Assembly (NCBI RefSeq): GCF_014647795.1
Contig: NZ_BMPW01000006.1
Coordinates: 1 to 64,000 of the forward strand
Direction of reading: 5' to 3'
Origin: Actinoplanes campanulatus
Lineage (GTDB): Bacteria > Actinomycetota > Actinomycetes > Mycobacteriales > Micromonosporaceae
DNA length: 64,000 nucleotides
Below the pieces are notes generated by a model. It ran no database searches. It was not told the origin of the DNA and worked only from the letters and a program-made list of their open reading frames with translations. Below, in pieces: positions 46,013-56,811 of the stretch. Made by a program: the position numbers and the translations under genes. Each line of letters begins with the position of its first letter. The first letter of the stretch is position 1.

Positions 46013-48757
46013 ATGTCTGCCCTGACCACCGGGTTGCGCCGCGCGCTTCCCCGGCTCAACCGGCGCCGGGTCGTCCCGGCGGTGGCCGCCCTCGTGGTGC
46101 TCGCCGCCGTGGCCGTCTGGGCCGTCCGCCCCGCGCCGGACGCCTGGACGACCGAGGATCTCCGGCTGGCCGGTGACGGCGTCGAACTGGACGCCCGCTT
46201 CTACCTGCCGGCCGACCGGGACGCCGATGTGCCCGCGGTCCTGCTGGCGCACGGTTTCGGCGGCTCCAAGGACACCGTCCGCAGCGACGCCGAGGCGCTC
46301 GCCGGGCAGGGCTACGCCGTGCTGGCCTACACCGCCCGCGGGTTCGGCCGCAGCACCGGCGAGATCCACCTGGACAGCCCGGACCACGAGGTCAAGGACG
46401 CTCAGCGGCTGCTCGACTGGCTGGCCACCCGGCCCGAGGTGACCACCGACGGCGCCGGGGACCCGAAGGTCGCGGTGGTCGGCGGCTCGTACGGCGGGGC
46501 CCTCGCCCTGCTGCTCGCCGGCCAGGACGGCCGGGTCGACGCGATCGTCCCGTCGATCACCTGGAACGACCTGGGCACCGCCCTGGTCCCGCAGTCGGCG
46601 GACACCGGCGCGGCCGGCGTCTTCAAGAAGAGCTGGGCCGGCTACTTCTTCGGCAACGGGACGGCCTCTGTGGAAAGGGGCGGCCCACCGCAGCGGCAGG
46701 AGCCGCAGGATCCCGCGTGCGGCCGGTTCGCGAAGGACGTCTGCGCCGCCTACCTCCAGATGGCCACCAGCGGCATCCCGGACGAGAACACCCTGGCCCT
46801 GCTGCGGAAGTCCAGCCCGGCCACGGTCCTCGACAAGATCAAGGCGCCGACGCTGCTGATCCAGGGCGCGGTCGACACGCTCTTCCCGCTCTCCGAGGCG
46901 GACGCCAACGCGAAGGGCATCGCGGCGGCCGGCACCCCGGTCCGGGTGGCCTGGTTCACCGGCGGCCACGACGGCGGCGAGGGGCCCACCTCCGACTCCG
47001 ACCGGCTCAAGTACCTGACGGTGCAGTGGCTCAACCACTACCTCAAGGGCGAGGGCGAGGCGCCCGGCGACGACTTCACCTGGTCCAGGGTGGCCGGGTT
47101 CAGCGCGCTCGACCGCGGGCTGGTCACCAACGGCTACTCCGCGGACGCGTACCCCGGATTGGCCGGAACCGGAAGCACCCGGGTGACCCTCACCGGATCG
47201 GCGCAGCCGATCGCCAACCCGCCGAACGGCAACCCCGGCGCCATCTCCTCGATGCCCGGCCTCACCGGCCGGCTCAGCTCGCTGCTCAGCGGCAACGTGG
47301 CCCTGGACGTGGCCGGTCAGCACGCGATGTTCGACTCGGCGCCGCTCACCGCGGCCGCCGACGTGGCCGGCTCGCCCACGGTCCGGCTGCGGGTCGCGTC
47401 GCCGACCGGCGAGGCGGTCGTCTTCGTGAAGCTCTACGACATGGACGCCAACGGCACGGCCACGCTCAGCGCCGGCCTGGTCGCGCCGGTCCGGCTCACC
47501 GGCCTGCCGGCCGACATCGCCCAGGCGCAACCGGTCACCGTCACGCTGCCGGCGATCGTCCGGCAGATCGAGGCGGGCCATACCGTACGCGTCACCGTCG
47601 CCACCTCCGACCAGGCGTTCCTCACTCCCGCCCAGCCCGCCACCTACACCGTCGCGGTGGAGCCGGAGCTGACCCTGCCGACGCTGACCGGCAAACCGAT
47701 CGCCGATCCCGGCAGCCTGTGGTGGATCGTCCTGGCCGGTGTGGTCGCGGCCATCCTGCTCGGCCTGGTCCTGCTGCTCGTGGTGAGCCGGATCCGGCAC
47801 CGGCGGCGGGACGTGGCGGTGGTCGCCGAGCACGCCGGCACCCCGCTCGTGGTGCGCGGGCTGCGCAAGGCGTACGGGGACGGCTTCGTGGCGGTCCAGG
47901 AGATCGGCTTCACCGTGGAGCGCGGGCAGGTCGTCGGCCTGCTCGGCCCGAACGGCGCCGGCAAGACCACCACGCTGCGGGTGCTGATGGGCCTCACCCA
48001 GCCGACCGAGGGCGAGATCTTCGTCTTCGGGCACCGGCTGGTCCCGGGCGCGCCGATCCTGTCCCGGGTGGGCGCGCTGGTCGAGGGCCCCGGTTTCCTG
48101 CCGCATCTGAGCGGTTACCAGAACCTCCAGGCGTACTGGCAGGCCACCGGCCGGCCGTGGGAGGACGCCCGGTTCGAGGAGGCGCTGGAGATCGCCGGAC
48201 TGGGCGACTCGGTGCACCGCAAGACCCGCAAGTACAGCCACGGCATGCGGCAGCGGCTCGCCATCGCGCAGGCCATGCTCGGGCTGCCCGAGCTGCTGGT
48301 GCTCGACGAGCCGACGGACGGGCTCGACCCGCCGCAGATCGCCGAGATGCGCCGCGTCCTCCAGCGGTACGCCACCGACGGCCGGGCCGTGCTCGTCTCC
48401 AGCCACCTGCTCGCCGAGGTGGAGCAGACCTGCACCCACGCGGTCGTCGTCAACAAGGGCCGGATCGTGGCGTCCGGCCCGGTCGGTGACATCGTCGGCG
48501 AGTCGCCGTCGGTGCAGTTGGAGGTCTCCGACGTGCCGGCCGCCACCCGGATCCTCGAGGACCTGGGCGTGCACTCGGTCAAGACGGAGGGCGCGAACGG
48601 CCTGATCGTCGACATGAACGGGACGGCCCGCTCGGAGATCGTCGCGTCGCTGGTCGGCGCCGGCATCGGGGTGGAGCGGCTGGTGCCGCGCCGCCGCCTG
48701 GAGGACGCGTTCCTGTCCCTGGTCGGCGACAACTCGCGAGGAAGTGGAGACCGATGA
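46013..48757 (+). CDS. Fusion of secreted alpha/beta-hydrolase and ABC transporter ATPase
   Basis: A 914-residue two-function protein. Residues 20-43 form a membrane helix. Residues 50-350 are an alpha/beta hydrolase with Ser159 in GGSYGGALA, Asp in IQGAVDTLFP and His in FTGGHDGG. Residues 360-555 form a jelly-roll like the C-terminal domain of CocE/PepX peptidases (HAMFDSAPLTAAADV). A second helix lies at about 567-590. Residues 615-850 are a complete ABC ATPase (Walker A GPNGAGKTT, signature YSHGMRQRL, Walker B LLVLDEPTDGLD). The hydrolase should face outside and the ATPase inside. Its permease follows via a mini-ORF. Confidence 0.9.
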   Translation: MSALTTGLRRALPRLNRRRVVPAVAALVVLAAVAVWAVRPAPDAWTTEDLRLAGDGVELDARFYLPADRDADVPAVLLAHGFGGSKDTVRSDAEALAGQGYAVLAYTARGFGRSTGEIHLDSPDHEVKDAQRLLDWLATRPEVTTDGAGDPKVAVVGGSYGGALALLLAGQDGRVDAIVPSITWNDLGTALVPQSADTGAAGVFKKSWAGYFFGNGTASVERGGPPQRQEPQDPACGRFAKDVCAAYLQMATSGIPDENTLALLRKSSPATVLDKIKAPTLLIQGAVDTLFPLSEADANAKGIAAAGTPVRVAWFTGGHDGGEGPTSDSDRLKYLTVQWLNHYLKGEGEAPGDDFTWSRVAGFSALDRGLVTNGYSADAYPGLAGTGSTRVTLTGSAQPIANPPNGNPGAISSMPGLTGRLSSLLSGNVALDVAGQHAMFDSAPLTAAADVAGSPTVRLRVASPTGEAVVFVKLYDMDANGTATLSAGLVAPVRLTGLPADIAQAQPVTVTLPAIVRQIEAGHTVRVTVATSDQAFLTPAQPATYTVAVEPELTLPTLTGKPIADPGSLWWIVLAGVVAAILLGLVLLLVVSRIRHRRRDVAVVAEHAGTPLVVRGLRKAYGDGFVAVQEIGFTVERGQVVGLLGPNGAGKTTTLRVLMGLTQPTEGEIFVFGHRLVPGAPILSRVGALVEGPGFLPHLSGYQNLQAYWQATGRPWEDARFEEALEIAGLGDSVHRKTRKYSHGMRQRLAIAQAMLGLPELLVLDEPTDGLDPPQIAEMRRVLQRYATDGRAVLVSSHLLAEVEQTCTHAVVVNKGRIVASGPVGDIVGESPSVQLEVSDVPAATRILEDLGVHSVKTEGANGLIVDMNGTARSEIVASLVGAGIGVERLVPRRRLEDAFLSLVGDNSRGSGDR

Positions 48758-48834
48758 GCGAGCTTGCGAGCGAATCCATGGGCACAGTTGAAAGCTCGTC
48801 GGGACGCCGGAGCGCAGCGGAGGTGGCACGATGA
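48754..48834 (+). CDS. 26-codon mini-ORF linking ABC ATPase and permease
   Basis: ATG 48754 overlaps the upstream stop (ATGA) and the mini-ORF's own TGA overlaps the permease ATG at 48831 (ATGA). The peptide begins MSELASESMGTVESS and ends AAEVAR. The DNA contains agcgagcttgcgagcga and ccggagcgcagcgga, which look like parts of a dispersed actinobacterial intergenic repeat. It may be an inserted repeat that kept translational coupling rather than a functional peptide. Confidence 0.5.
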   Translation: MSELASESMGTVESSSGRRSAAEVAR

Positions 48835-49700
48835 GCTCGTTGGAGGCCGCGACCGGTTACCGGCCGTCGCGCACCCTGCCGATCTGGGCCGAGGTGCGCC
48901 GCCAGGCGTCCCGCCGGCGCACCCAGCTGGCGCTCGGCTTCATGGTGCTGCTGCCGCTGATCATCCTGGCCGCCTTCGAGTTCGGCGGCGGGGGCGGCCC
49001 GGACGAGGACGGCGACGGTGGCGGCGCGTTCAGCAGCATGGCCGACCTGGCCACCTCCGGCGGTCTGAACTTCGCCCTCTTCGGGCTGGCGGTCTCGGCC
49101 GGGTTCCTGCTGGTCGTGGTGGTGGCGCTGTTCTTCGGCGACACGGTGGCCAGCGAGGCGAGCTGGGGCAGCCTGCGCTATCTGCTGGCCGTTCCGGTCC
49201 CGCGGGCCCGGTTGCTCGGCGTCAAGCTGACCGTCGCGGCCGCCTACTCGCTCGTCGCGTTGCTGCTGCTCACCGGCACCGGGCTGCTGATCGGGACGCT
49301 GCGTTACGGCTGGTCCCCGCTGGGCAGCACGATCGCCGCGGAGATCCCGCCGGCCGAGGGTGTGCTCCGGCTGCTCGGCATCCTCGCCTATCTGGCGACC
49401 ACCCTGCTGGTGGTGGCCGGCCTGGCCTTCCTGCTCTCGGTGCTGACCGACGCGGCTCTGGGCGCGGTCGGCGGCGCCGTGCTCCTGTGGATCCTGTCCA
49501 GCATCCTGGACCAGATCGAGGCCCTCGGCAGCATCCGCAACGCCCTGCCCACCCACTACACGGACGCCTGGATGGGCCTGCTCTCCACCCCCGTCCAGAC
49601 CGAGGACCTGGCCAAGGGCGCGATCTCCGCGGTCGTCTACGCCACGCTGTTCTGGGGGATTGCCTTCTACCGCTTCACCCGAAAAGACATAACTTCCTAA
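48831..49700 (+). CDS. ABC-2 type transporter permease
   Basis: A 289-residue membrane protein with six predicted helices: TQLALGFMVLLPLIILAAF, NFALFGLAVSAGFLLVVVVAL, LLGVKLTVAAAYSLVALLLL, LLGILAYLATTLLVVAGLAF, GAVGGAVLLWILSSIL and AVVYATLFWGIAFY. A Gly/Asp-rich external loop follows helix 1. It partners the ATPase of the upstream fusion protein. The substrate is unknown; the fused hydrolase suggests a peptide or ester processed outside the cell. Confidence 0.85.
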   Translation: MSSLEAATGYRPSRTLPIWAEVRRQASRRRTQLALGFMVLLPLIILAAFEFGGGGGPDEDGDGGGAFSSMADLATSGGLNFALFGLAVSAGFLLVVVVALFFGDTVASEASWGSLRYLLAVPVPRARLLGVKLTVAAAYSLVALLLLTGTGLLIGTLRYGWSPLGSTIAAEIPPAEGVLRLLGILAYLATTLLVVAGLAFLLSVLTDAALGAVGGAVLLWILSSILDQIEALGSIRNALPTHYTDAWMGLLSTPVQTEDLAKGAISAVVYATLFWGIAFYRFTRKDITS

Positions 49701-50165
49701 ACCCCTTTTCTCGTACGGAAGTGCCGGGTCCCGTGACCCGCGGCGGCTACTCCAGGCGCTCCTCCAGGCCGTCCCCCGCCGCCCGCTCATGAGAGCCGGG
49801 CGGCGGGCTCCGCCCGCCACACGAGGCAGCTTCGTGTGCGCCCACCGCTGTCATAGGGCTGGTGGTCGCACGCGCAGGCCCGTGCGTGTGGTGGGGTGGC
49901 GGTGGGGGCAGGGTTGGGCGCAACCGCTCACGCACGTCGCACGGTGGGGCTCGCGTTCTGGACGCGCCAGCGGCCAGCGAGGCCAGCCGGGCCCTCGGCG
50001 GGAGCAGCGGTCTGTACCCACCACCCCGCTGCGACCTCGAGGTTTTGATCTTGGAGGTGGGGGCGACCGAGGCAGGGTGGCCGCGGAAGGAGGTGGCTCA
50101 CACCTCGGGAACTCCGTGTGGTGTTGGCGGGATCTCGTCGTAAGGTGTTGGAAACAACTGAATAC
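49701..50165. other. Non-coding region upstream of the SAM riboswitch
   Basis: 465 bp without a credible gene; open frames on both strands are short and Arg/Pro/Gly-rich. A small stem ggcggg/cccgcc (49802-49818) may terminate the ABC operon. No clear promoter for thrC was found by eye. Confidence 0.5.
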
Positions 50166-50301
50166 CTCATCCAGAGGGGCAGAGGGATACGGCCCGACGA
50201 AGCCCCGGCAACCACCGCGCATGACTCTCGATGACGAGGCAGCGACGTGGCAGGTGCTAATTCCGTCCCCGTTCCGGCAGGTCGCCGCGGGGAAAGATGA
50301 G
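50166..50301 (+). promoter_or_regulatory. SAM-I (S-box) riboswitch
   Basis: P1 is ctcatc (50166-50171) with gatgag (50296-50301). The S-box core is unmistakable: agaggggcagaggga, cggcccgacgaagcc, ccggcaacc, ggtgctaattcc and ggaaagatgag. The 3' strand of P1 overlaps the thrC Shine-Dalgarno gagagg (50299-50304), so SAM binding should hide it and block translation. Confidence 0.92.
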
Positions 50302-50312
50302 AGGAAACTCTA

Positions 50313-51596
50313 ATGACGTCTGTCGTCGACGCACCCTCTGCCACCTCCGCTTCGCCCGCTCGTGGGCTGATCTGTCGCGCTTGCGGCGCCGAGTACCCGC
50401 TGGCCGCGCAGCACGCCTGTTACGAGTGTTTCGGCCCGCTCGAGGTCGCCTACGACGAGGCGGCGCTCGCGCGGGTGACCCGGGCCCAGATCGAGGCGGG
50501 CCCGCAGAACATCTGGCGCTACGCGGCCCTGCTCCCGGCCGGCCAGGACCCGGCGGCCCGGGTGACGCTCGACCCGGGCATGACCCCGCTGGTCGCCGCC
50601 CCGCAGCTGGCCGCCGCGCTCGGGCTGACGGCGCCGCTGTGGGTGAAGGACGACTCGCAGAACCCGACCCACTCGTTCAAGGACCGGGTCGTCTCGGTGG
50701 CGCTGACCGCCGCCAAGGAGCTGGGCTTCCAGCGGTTCTCCTGCGCCTCGACCGGCAACCTGGCCAACTCGGTGGCCGCCCACGCGGCCCGGGCCGGCGT
50801 GCCGAGCATCGTCTTCATCCCCTCCGACCTGGAGCAGGGCAAGATCATCACCACTGCGGTGTACGGCGGCGAGCTGGTGGCCATCGAGGGCTCCTACGAC
50901 GACGTGAACCGGCTGTGCAGCGAGCTGGTGGAGACCGACGATTTCGAGGACACCGCGTTCGTGAATGTGAACGTGCGGCCGTTCTACGCCGAGGGCTCCA
51001 AGACGCTGGGCTACGAGGTGGCCGAGCAGCTGGGCTGGCGCATCCCGGCCCAGGTGGTCATCCCGATGGCCTCCGGTGAGCTGCTCACCAAGGTGGACAA
51101 GGCGTTCTCCGAGCTGGTCGAGATCGGACTGGTCGAGGCCCCGGAGGGCGGCTGGACCGTCTTCGGCGCCCAGTCCGAGGGCTGCAACCCGATCGCCGTG
51201 GCGCTGCACGCCGACACCGACGTGATCACCCCGGTGAAGCCGACCGGCATCGCCAAGTCGCTGAACATCGGCGACCCGGCCGCCGGGCCGTACGCGATCG
51301 AGGCGGTCCGCCGCACCGGTGGCTGGATGGACTACGCCAACGACGACGAGATCCGGGCCGGCATCCGGCTGCTCGCCGAGACCACCGGCGTCTTCGCCGA
51401 GACCGCCGGCGGCACCACGGTGGCCGTGCTGAAGAAGCTGGTGGAGAGCGGCAAGCTGGACCCCACCAAGGAGACGGTCGTCTACAACACCGGCGAGGGC
51501 CTGAAGACCCTCGACGCGGTCGCCGGACAGGTTGGACCGACCCACACGATCAAGCCGTCGCTGCGTGGTGCTCGCGAAGCCGGCCTGCTCGGATAA
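50313..51596 (+). CDS. thrC: Threonine synthase-like PLP enzyme
   Basis: A 427-residue fold-type II PLP enzyme. The N-terminal zinc ribbon has C21, C24, C36 and C39; the PLP Lys is K123 in NPTHSFKDRV; the phosphate loop includes SCASTGNLANSVAA. This is the long, zinc-ribbon class of threonine synthase, which converts O-phosphohomoserine to threonine. Control by a SAM-I riboswitch is unusual for threonine and hints at a link to methionine synthesis, which competes for the same precursor. No other thr or met gene is adjacent. Confidence 0.88.
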   Translation: MTSVVDAPSATSASPARGLICRACGAEYPLAAQHACYECFGPLEVAYDEAALARVTRAQIEAGPQNIWRYAALLPAGQDPAARVTLDPGMTPLVAAPQLAAALGLTAPLWVKDDSQNPTHSFKDRVVSVALTAAKELGFQRFSCASTGNLANSVAAHAARAGVPSIVFIPSDLEQGKIITTAVYGGELVAIEGSYDDVNRLCSELVETDDFEDTAFVNVNVRPFYAEGSKTLGYEVAEQLGWRIPAQVVIPMASGELLTKVDKAFSELVEIGLVEAPEGGWTVFGAQSEGCNPIAVALHADTDVITPVKPTGIAKSLNIGDPAAGPYAIEAVRRTGGWMDYANDDEIRAGIRLLAETTGVFAETAGGTTVAVLKKLVESGKLDPTKETVVYNTGEGLKTLDAVAGQVGPTHTIKPSLRGAREAGLLG

Positions 51597-51773
51597 CACT
51601 GGGTAATCGGCGATCAGCCGGTTGTCGAGATTTCCCTCCTCCGAGGACTTGCACTCCGATCTCCGGATGGGCAGGATGCTCTCTGCGGGAGGACGCGACG
51701 CCGTACGAGGCCCCTCACCTGAGCTTGGCGACAATCTCCGAGGGTCCCAACGATCCAGCGCTGACCCATACGG

Positions 51774-52271
51774 CTACGTGCCCGGAGGCGTTGTGCGTCC
51801 GTCCTCCCGACCAAACATCCGCACTGCCCACCGCCTTCGCACTGCCCACGGCCGCAGTGGCAGGTCCTCCGGGTAGTGCCCGTCGGCCAGTCCCGCGTCC
51901 CGCTCGAACCAGTTGCGCACCCCGTAGGACGTGGTGAGCGCGATCGACCAGGCGCAGGCCAGCCAGTAGGCGGGCCAGAACAGCGGTCCGAGGACGGCGT
52001 ACTGGCCGGCGTGCCGGCTCTCGTGGGCGAGCAGCCGGGCCCGCTCCTCGGCGAGCAGCCACTCGGCGGTGCGCTTCGTGATGATCACCGAGCCGACCGT
52101 GAAGCAGGTCGCGGGCGGCACCCGGAGCCGGTAGTTCTCGGCGATCAGCACGCCGTGCCGGCCGCGCCGGACCCGCGCCCCGGTGGACAGCGCGATCAGC
52201 AGACCGATGACGGTCGTCCCGTTCACGGCGGTGAGGACCGTGCGCGTCACGTGCCACCCCCGCCCGGCCAT
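51774..52271 (-). CDS. Membrane protein with HExxH motif
   Basis: A 165-residue protein with an N-terminal helix ([19 protein letters not shown]), a domain with [20 protein letters not shown] containing HESRH, a zinc-protease signature, and a second hydrophobic stretch ([20 protein letters not shown]). It resembles small DUF4157-like or M56-like putative peptidases. Whether it is catalytic is unknown. The 3' end encodes an internal repeat [13 protein letters not shown] overlaps the GNAT stop by one base (TGATG), so the two are co-translated. Confidence 0.65.
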   Translation of the reverse strand: MAGRGWHVTRTVLTAVNGTTVIGLLIALSTGARVRRGRHGVLIAENYRLRVPPATCFTVGSVIITKRTAEWLLAEERARLLAHESRHAGQYAVLGPLFWPAYWLACAWSIALTTSYGVRNWFERDAGLADGHYPEDLPLRPWAVRRRWAVRMFGREDGRTTPPGT

Positions 52272-52774
52272 CAGACCCGCCGTCGCATCTGGAGCTCGGT
52301 GAGGGCCGGGATGGTCGGATGCCGCAGGCGCACCCCGGTGTCGGCGAAACCCAGCTTCTCGTACGCCCGGACGGCCCGCCCGTTGCCGCACACCACCTCG
52401 AGCATCAGCTCGTCCCGCCCGGCCGCGGCCGACCAGTCGGCGACCGCCTCGATCAACTGCCCGAGGATCTTGCCGCCCCGGTACGCCGGAGTCAGGTACA
52501 CCGCGAAGATCACCGTGCAGTGCGGCTCGTCCGGCAGCACGATCCCCCCGGCGTGTCCGGCCAGCGGCCCACCCGGGTCGGCGATGAACTGGGCCGTCTC
52601 GAAACCCTCGGACGACTGCCGGATCCGCTGCCGGTAGCTCTCGTGCGGCCGGGCCGCCGCCTGCGCGAGGGTCTCCAGGAACGCGAGGGGACTGTCCGCC
52701 AGCATCTCCAGCCGGAGCGCCCGCATGCGCCCGGCATCCTCCGGGGTGACCCGGCGTACGTCCCAGTTCTCCAT
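52271..52774 (-). CDS. GNAT-family N-acetyltransferase
   Basis: A 167-residue [24 protein letters not shown] at the start, the core strand [27 protein letters not shown] with the acetyl-CoA loop, and [22 protein letters not shown] near the end. Substrate unknown. First gene of a two-gene operon with the HExxH membrane protein and divergent from groEL, with 224 bp from its start to the first CIRCE. Confidence 0.85.
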   Translation of the reverse strand: MENWDVRRVTPEDAGRMRALRLEMLADSPLAFLETLAQAAARPHESYRQRIRQSSEGFETAQFIADPGGPLAGHAGGIVLPDEPHCTVIFAVYLTPAYRGGKILGQLIEAVADWSAAAGRDELMLEVVCGNGRAVRAYEKLGFADTGVRLRHPTIPALTELQMRRRV

Positions 52775-52998
52775 GGGTAATCCCTACCGCCGTGGCCCCC
52801 GGTCGGCAACCGGGTTGTCGCGAAGCCGAGTGGCAGCCGGTGCCGGCGGGACTCCTCTACGTGGTCTGGGCGGTTGCGGTGCTCGTCACGTCCCGCCGGA
52901 AGGCGTCCGAGTGGTCCGGCAACCCCGCTGAGCTGGGACGTCAAGATCCTTAGCGGAAACCTGGGCTCCCCCGGGGGTTTCGCGGGAAGATGGGGTTT

Positions 52999-53025
52999 CT
53001 TGCACTCGCCATCGGAGAGTGCTAA
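52999..53025 (+). promoter_or_regulatory. CIRCE element 1 with overlapping promoter
   Basis: cttgcactc-N9-GAGTGCTAA matches the HrcA operator; the right arm is perfect. TTGCAC (53000-53005), 17 bp and TAAACA (53023-53028) form a plausible promoter inside it, so HrcA binding would block RNA polymerase. Confidence 0.88.
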
Positions 53026-53033
53026 ACAAGTGA

Positions 53034-54875
<1,842 letters not shown>

Positions 54876-54889
54876 GTCCATCGGTTCCC

Positions 54890-54925
54890 AACCGGAAGGC
54901 GGTCCGCTTCGGCGGGCCGCCTTCC
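54890..54925 (+). terminator. groEL terminator
   Basis: 16-bp stem (54890-54905 with 54910-54925, one G-T pair) closed by a TTCG tetraloop, 15 bp after the stop. Confidence 0.88.
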
Positions 54926-54998
54926 GGCCTTCTGCGCGACGCTTCCCCCCGGGGTGTGCCGGCAAATATTCCCTCGCCTGGGCGACGCCTGTGGGGGC

Positions 54999-55004
54999 TA
55001 ACCT
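54999..55004 (+). promoter_or_regulatory. Leaderless -10 box TAACCT
   Basis: TAACCT ends 7 nt before ATG 55012, supporting that glpD start over the longer frame that begins inside groEL. Confidence 0.5.
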
Positions 55005-55011
55005 GGGACGG

Positions 55012-56811
55012 ATGCGTGATCCCTCCGTTTCCCGCTATTCGGCCGGCCGTCTGTCCCCGATCCGGCGCGCGGCCGACCTGCGCCGGCTGCGCGACGAGCA
55101 GTTCGACGTCCTGGTGATCGGTGGCGGGGCCACCGGCGCCGGCGCCGCGCTCGACGCCGCCTCCCGTGGCCTCAAGGTCGCCCTGGTGGAGGCGCGGGAC
55201 CTGGCCGCCGGCACGTCCAGCCGCTCCAGCAAGCTGATCCACGGTGGTCTGCGATATCTGGAGCAGCTCGAGCTGCATCTGGTCCACGAGGCGCTGACCG
55301 AGCGCGGCCTGCTGGCCACCCGGCTCGCGCCGCACCTGGTGCGCCCGGTCCCGATCCTGGTCCCGCTGCCCAGCGCCGGCCTGCCCCGGCGTGCCTGGCA
55401 GCGTGGCTACTACGGGCTCGGCGTGGCCGCCTACGACGCGTTCGCCGGGATCTTCGGCACCGGCCGGGGCATGCCGCTGCACCGGCACCTCACCCGCGAC
55501 GGCGCCCGGCACCTGTTCCCCAGCCTGCGGGCCGACCGGATCGCCGGGGCCATCCGCTACTACGACGGCCAGGTCGACGACGCCCGGCTGGTGGTCAACC
55601 TGGCGCGGACCGCGGCCAGCCTGGGCGCCGCCGTGGTGACCAGCGCCCGGGTCACCGGCTTCGTGCGTGAGGCCCGCCAGGTGGTCGGCGTGAAGGTGCG
55701 TGACCTGGAGGCCCCGGGCTCGGAGGAGTTCGAGGTCCGGGCGCGCACGGTGGTCGCCGCCACCGGCGTGTGGAGCGACGACATGTCGCAGATGCTCAAC
55801 GACGTGGGCGTCCGGCCGGGGCTGCGGGTCCGCGCCTCCAAGGGGGTGCACCTCGTGGTGCCCCGCTCGGCGATCACCGGTGAGTCCGGCCTGATCCTGC
55901 GGACCGCGACGTCGGTGCTGTTCGTGCTGCCCTGGGGCGGTCACTGGATCATCGGCACCACGGACACCGACTGGCAGCTCGACCGGGCCCACCCGGCCGC
56001 CTCCGCCCGCGACATCCGCTACCTGCTCGACCAGGTCAACGCGGTGCTGGACCGGCCGCTCACCACCGACGACATCGAGGGCGTCTACGCCGGTCTGCGG
56101 CCGCTGCTCTCCGGCGAGGCCGACTCCACCTCGAAACTGTCCCGCGAGCACGCCGTGGTCGAGCCGATGCTGGGGCTGCTGCTGGTGGCCGGCGGCAAGT
56201 ACACGACGTACCGGGTGATGGCGGCCGACGTCATCGACCGGGCGGTGCGCCGGCTGGGCGGTCCGGCCCGGCCGTCGCGGACCGCCGAGCTGCCGCTGCT
56301 CGGCGCGGACGGCTATGCCGCCGCGTGGCGGGACCGGCACGACACGGCCCGGCGGCACGGCGTCACCGCCGGGGTGGTCGAGCATCTCCTGGAGAGGTAC
56401 GGAACCCTCACCGTGCACCTGCTGGCGATGATCTCCGCCCAGCCCGAACTGGCCGCGCCGCTGGCCGGGGCGCCGGAATACCTCGCGGCCGAGGTGGCGT
56501 ACGCGGCGCTCGCCGAGGGTGCCCTGCACCTCGACGACGTGCTCACCCGGCGGACCAGGATCTCGATCGAGACCTCGCACCGTGGCGCCGAGTCGGCCGC
56601 GCACGCCGCCGAGATCATGGGCCAGGCGCTCGGCTGGGACGCCACCGTCCGGCAGAAGGAGATCGAGCACTACCTGGCCCGGGTCACCGCCGAGCGGCAG
56701 TCGCAGACCAAGCCGGACGACGAGACCGCCGACGCCGCCCGGATGGGCGCGCCGGACGTTCGCGGGCTGGCCGCCGACCGGCGGGAGCCGCTGCTCGAGA
56801 TCGACCTTTGA
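55012..56811 (+). CDS. glpD: Aerobic glycerol-3-phosphate dehydrogenase
   Basis: Membrane-associated FAD enzyme oxidising glycerol-3-phosphate to DHAP and passing electrons to quinone. The 599 residues carry the FAD dinucleotide fold VLVIGGGATGAGAALDAASRG near 33, TSSRSSKLIHGGLRYLEQ, IIGTTDTDW, and AGGKYTTYRVMAADV. The C-terminal DAO_C domain includes EVAYAALAEGALHLDDVLTRRTRI. Slightly longer than average. Overlaps the DUF4031 gene by 4 nt (TTGA). Confidence 0.95.
   Translation: MRDPSVSRYSAGRLSPIRRAADLRRLRDEQFDVLVIGGGATGAGAALDAASRGLKVALVEARDLAAGTSSRSSKLIHGGLRYLEQLELHLVHEALTERGLLATRLAPHLVRPVPILVPLPSAGLPRRAWQRGYYGLGVAAYDAFAGIFGTGRGMPLHRHLTRDGARHLFPSLRADRIAGAIRYYDGQVDDARLVVNLARTAASLGAAVVTSARVTGFVREARQVVGVKVRDLEAPGSEEFEVRARTVVAATGVWSDDMSQMLNDVGVRPGLRVRASKGVHLVVPRSAITGESGLILRTATSVLFVLPWGGHWIIGTTDTDWQLDRAHPAASARDIRYLLDQVNAVLDRPLTTDDIEGVYAGLRPLLSGEADSTSKLSREHAVVEPMLGLLLVAGGKYTTYRVMAADVIDRAVRRLGGPARPSRTAELPLLGADGYAAAWRDRHDTARRHGVTAGVVEHLLERYGTLTVHLLAMISAQPELAAPLAGAPEYLAAEVAYAALAEGALHLDDVLTRRTRISIETSHRGAESAAHAAEIMGQALGWDATVRQKEIEHYLARVTAERQSQTKPDDETADAARMGAPDVRGLAADRREPLLEIDL

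Noticed and set aside
49789-50313. ORFs on both strands upstream of thrC
   Set aside because: Arg/Gly/Pro-rich translations without domains, and they overlap the SAM-I riboswitch.
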